64,000 nt of DNA from Nomia melanderi (lineage: Eukaryota > Arthropoda > Insecta > Hymenoptera > Halictidae). This document shows positions 60,669 to 64,000 of this stretch, piece by piece (positions within the stretch are counted from its first letter, which is position 1; each line of letters starts with the position of its first letter). Made by a program: the position numbers and the translations under genes. The stretch is taken from NCBI RefSeq assembly GCF_051020985.1, contig NC_135001.1, positions 13,013,896 to 13,077,895 of the forward strand, read 5' to 3'. Under the pieces are notes generated by a model, which ran no database searches, was not told where the DNA came from, and saw nothing but the letters and a program-made list of their open reading frames with translations.

Positions 60669-63393
60669 GTAAGTATACTGGGTGTCACGTTCTACACGTT
60701 GAACGCCGTAATGTTGAACAAAATTTTGATCCGCCCACCACCTATTTTCTGTAAATTGCTTAAAGCGACATAAAATAATCATATATTACGGTTTTGTATC
60801 TATTTCACGCAACTAAGTAGATTTCTGACGTTAGATTTACGGACATTTATTGGACAGTTATCGTCCTCGAGATTTAGTTCTTGGAAATTAGAAGTATAAA
60901 ACTCGACAGTTAGGATACACGTTTGCGCAACTGCGTCAATCAAAATCGGCATAAAGATTTAAATAATGTGTATAAAATTCAACATGAATTAAATTGACTC
61001 GTTTCGTAAATCTAGTGTTACAGTGCGAATCACGTGTACACCGCTGGGTTCAGTCGGTAAAAACGTCTTCTCATGCCACGTGACGCACACGTGAATAAAT
61101 GTAGTGTGAATCTTATTTGGTTCATATGGCGGTCAATATCTTAAATGTGAATGATTGAATTTCACTTTTTTATGTACTGCTAGATCACTCAATGGCTAGG
61201 CCGAGGAATGCGGCTGATCGATCAGTTTCATCTTTCCTTACTCAATTTTCTCTTAGTTTTATTTCCTGATCACTAATATTTCCGGTAGCTAATTTTCTAT
61301 TCGCCGATGCGATGACACGTAATCAATCACAACCGTAAAACTATAAACTAGGAAGACACCTCTTGCCCTTAGGCTGTTCCGCTAGACATCAAGTCATCTC
61401 TCGATGGCTGTACGTTACAGCATTAACATTTTTTCCATGGCAAACAGATTTGGCTAGCGTTTGAATCAATCTGGCACGAAAGCACAGTAAAGTTACGAAA
61501 TCCTCCTTTAACCGACACCATTCGATACACTTCGATGAAAACTAGATTCTATTGATTTATAGCATTATCATGTGAAATGACGTAATGTAGCATCGTTAAA
61601 TTCGTCTTAACATCCGCTATGACGCGGTAGATAAAACATGTAAGATTCTTGTTTAAAAAAATTTACTTGACTTTGAAATCTCCTCCACTATGGCGTCTAC
61701 ACAAAAATCATTTGCAATGTCTCTCTTCAAACCAAACAACATTCGTATAAACATTGTTTTTGTCGCTTCAATATTTCGTAATATTCAACCATTCATATTT
61801 AAAAATAACACTGAAATTTCCGCTTTAGCTAGTATTGGCACTTTGCGAAGACTGTATGTAGAACATGATAAAGAAAGGAAATAAAATTAACACTTTCGGA
61901 AATACCTGGTCACAAAGGTTTAAGGGCATGCAGAATAAAGAGAAGATGCCATTTAACTACACAGAATCAGTTTTATTCAGATCTTTCCATTATGAATAAA
62001 AATATTTAAATTAATTCTGAGTAAAGTGGTTTATTTATTATAGATTGTGGAATATCTATATTTTCAATTGCTTTTAGTGGCACACTGAAATCTTGCACAA
62101 ATGTGTATTTAATTATTCTTCCTATACGCAGTTACGTTTATTAATATATATTTTTTGTTAGGAATTAATGATATTTGTTATGTAGCAGTTCTTTAAAAAA
62201 TGTGGATCACCCATCCTCGACTTACTCTATGAGAAAGAGCATTGGACAAACATTACATGTTTTTTTATACAAAAGTATTTGCAAGAAAAGTATATATGAT
62301 ATGCAACGCGTGAAATGTATCACATTAGAGGCAAAACTTTCCAGCTCTTCTTCGATTATAACTGTTAAATTAACATTATTATCCGATTACGTGTTTTGTA
62401 CAAAAGTGAATGTACAAACATTCAAGGATACTTCCACATTTCTTTTGCCAGAAAAGCATAGAAATTTGCGCAGATCAACAAGTGACTTTACTTTTCGAAT
62501 ACCGATGTAGGTGTTCTGGAAATTGACGATTGTTATCTTCCCTCGGCTCGCTTGCTTCTTGAGTGCCCCGACGATGAGAGCAAGAAACATTAAGTGTGAG
62601 TGATGCTTAGAGAATGGTCCGTGCATTTTTACAAATTGGTGGGGATAATTCTCCGTCTATTAAGTGGTTTCATATGTCTACGAACGATAAAAGTAGGATT
62701 ACATTCAATGCTTTTTATATATGTCAGTAATCATGTATAGTATTGTATCTTATTTTATTCTTTTATTTTTAATATATCTCTTTATATTGTATTCTGTAAA
62801 TATTATTATCATTCGAAATGATATGCTTCTAACAGTAAATCGCAAAGATTTCATTGAACGATTTTTAAAAATGGTGGAAACAGCAATATGTGTGGTAGAG
62901 ATTTTCTCAAAAGTGCGATTGTGGTATCGAAAATATCTACATCAATGTTGGTGACAGCATTGTGCCATTAAAACAAATATACATATGTTTTTCGATGAAA
63001 TAAATAAAACGAACATTAATTTCAGGCGGTTTCGAAAGTACCAATTTTTCACAAAAATGCCAATTATTTGAAGTGCCTTAGCACTTATATCTAGCGAATA
63101 ATAAGGTGTGTCGATTGTTGCATTAAAAAATATATAGAATTCCACTTAAAAAGAACAAAATTGATTTTCACATATTTTCCACGCATCCGTATAGTAAGAA
63201 ATTATTTATATGAGATTACGTGTTCTTTGAAATGATCAAATTCTCGTTTAACATATTTGTTGTGTTATCAATAGTTTCGAAGACATTCAAATAGGTCGAT
63301 TTAAATAGGTCACTCTGTATACAGTCACTATAACAATATTTTACCAACCATTCTTCGCAAAATCATTTTCAATTCCACGAATTCTTCTTACAG
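60669..63393 (+). other. Inferred intron of the unrecognised gene
   Basis: AT-rich. It contains the uninterrupted repeat copy at 60880-61021 and no other supported feature. Frames at 61690-61884 and 62175-62510 start with ATG but show no family motif or flanking promoter. Confidence 0.4.
60880..61021. repeat. Dispersed repeat, empty-site paralogue of 17868-18247
   Basis: It shares TTGGAAATTAGAA, AGTTAGGATACACG, AATCAAAATCGGC-type and GTAAATCTAGTGTTA words with the 17.9-kb copy. TTAA at 60959-60962 is intact and sits exactly where the other copy carries an insert. Confidence 0.7.
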
Positions 63394-64000
63394 AAACACT
63401 GCATCAGTCAACGTAATTTTCGAAACGTCGCCAAGAAACTCTCATTTAAAGGATACTTGTAACAGCGACTTAGAAGTAGAAGTCGGCTCTTGTTCAAAGA
63501 AAACCTGCGAAAGACACCGAGGATTTCCACGAAATCAACAAAATCGATTACACAACAGCAAATCAAGTTCCCGAGAGAACATGTCAGATTGTTCCTGCAA
63601 TATCGACGACAATATGAAGAGGAAACACAAGAAGAATTCTCTTAATACGATTCCACAGAACCGTGATTATACAGTTCGACGAAAACAGTCGAAATTAAAA
63701 ACATTCATTTATCAAAACAGAAACGTTAACGATTCAACTATGAGTCCCATAAAAGTGACCAATATATCTATACCCTGCAGACCCAGTCAGCTGATCGTTC
63801 GGATATTCGAGGCCGATCCATCGTTGTCGGACTCCTGTCTAATCCTAATGAAAAGAAAATTCGAAAATGGAATTCGTAACGTGTGTTCCTGTCTGAACGA
63901 GATCCTAAAGAAGCTCGCTAGCACGGAGGTGAAAGATTTGCGTCTGGTGTGCGAGATTCGACCGGGTTATATCGATTTGAACCTTCGCCGCCCAAGAACA
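63394..64000 (+). CDS. Unrecognised gene, basic Ser/Asn-rich exon, cut by window edge
   Basis: The acceptor ATTCTTCTTACAG ends at 63393. The frame starting at 63395 stays open for 202 codons to the window end. The first base (A) completes the split GC codon of the 60223-60668 exon as GCA (Ala), so the two exons can join in phase; this would occur by chance one time in three. The protein is rich in Ser, Asn, Arg, Lys, with Cys pairs (SDCSCNID, NVCSCLNEIL), a KRKHKKNS basic cluster and a more ordered end (LIVRIFEADPSLSDSCLILM, LRLVCEIRPGYIDLNL). No domain is recognised. The stop lies beyond the window. Confidence 0.55.

Noticed and set aside
61690..61884. 64-codon + strand frame starting MASTQKSF
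   Set aside because: No family resemblance, no GC rise as seen for other exons in the window, and it lies within an inferred intron.

Overview
The window is nuclear DNA of an insect, most likely a hymenopteran (bee-like). The background is AT-rich with sharp CpG-rich islands, genes are split by GT-AG introns, and the recognisable genes include an insect-type TBP-related factor and an insect-type 7B2. Nothing looks bacterial, so the ORF-level signals of a prokaryotic window (operons, RBS) do not apply. Assignments rest on recognised family motifs and on splice phase worked out by hand; no database search was run.

Layout. 1-2.3 kb: non-coding, ending in a CpG-rich promoter-like island. 2.86-23.59 kb (+): an ANKRD11/ANKRD12-type gene seen from a polyglutamine exon through a 16.8 kb intron to the highly conserved C-terminus. 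The intron holds a second CpG-rich island (7.5-8.2 kb), a 394-bp foldback repeat (9.0-9.4 kb) and a nested TTAA-type transposon (17.9-18.25 kb). 25.06-26.03 kb (-): a complete three-exon TMEM70 gene (mitochondrial ATP synthase assembly), tail-to-tail with the ANKRD gene.

27.5-45.4 kb is a repeat block of about 17 kb. It holds a 10-bp minisatellite (28.08-32.59 kb) organised by a 110-bp module into a two-module higher-order repeat with a large inverted repeat near its left end; a 208-bp direct duplication with degenerate GTTGCG motifs (34.76-35.7 kb); and a satellite of eight near-identical 980-bp units plus a diverged partial unit (36.40-44.6 kb). Each 980-bp unit carries four hairpins with the same 5-nt loop, and the two stem types differ by compensatory changes. 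Diverged inverted pieces of the 980-bp unit lie at both edges of the block (27.56-27.85 and 44.85-45.02 kb). A TTAA-flanked MITE (45.13-45.35 kb) closes the block.

45.92-47.06 kb (+): a complete five-exon TBP-related factor (Trf). 48.11-50.44 kb (-): a complete four-exon neuroendocrine 7B2 (PC2 chaperone), convergent with Trf. 50.4-60.2 kb is a long gene-poor AT-rich stretch with several TTAA-type MITEs. 60.22 kb to the right edge (+): a two-exon partial gene that I do not recognise, with a Cys-containing first segment and a basic Ser/Asn-rich second segment that runs off the window.

The genes do not form a pathway. The most distinctive content is the repeat block and the related TTAA-element families, including a filled/empty-site pair (17.9 kb versus 60.9 kb) that shows TTAA insertion directly.
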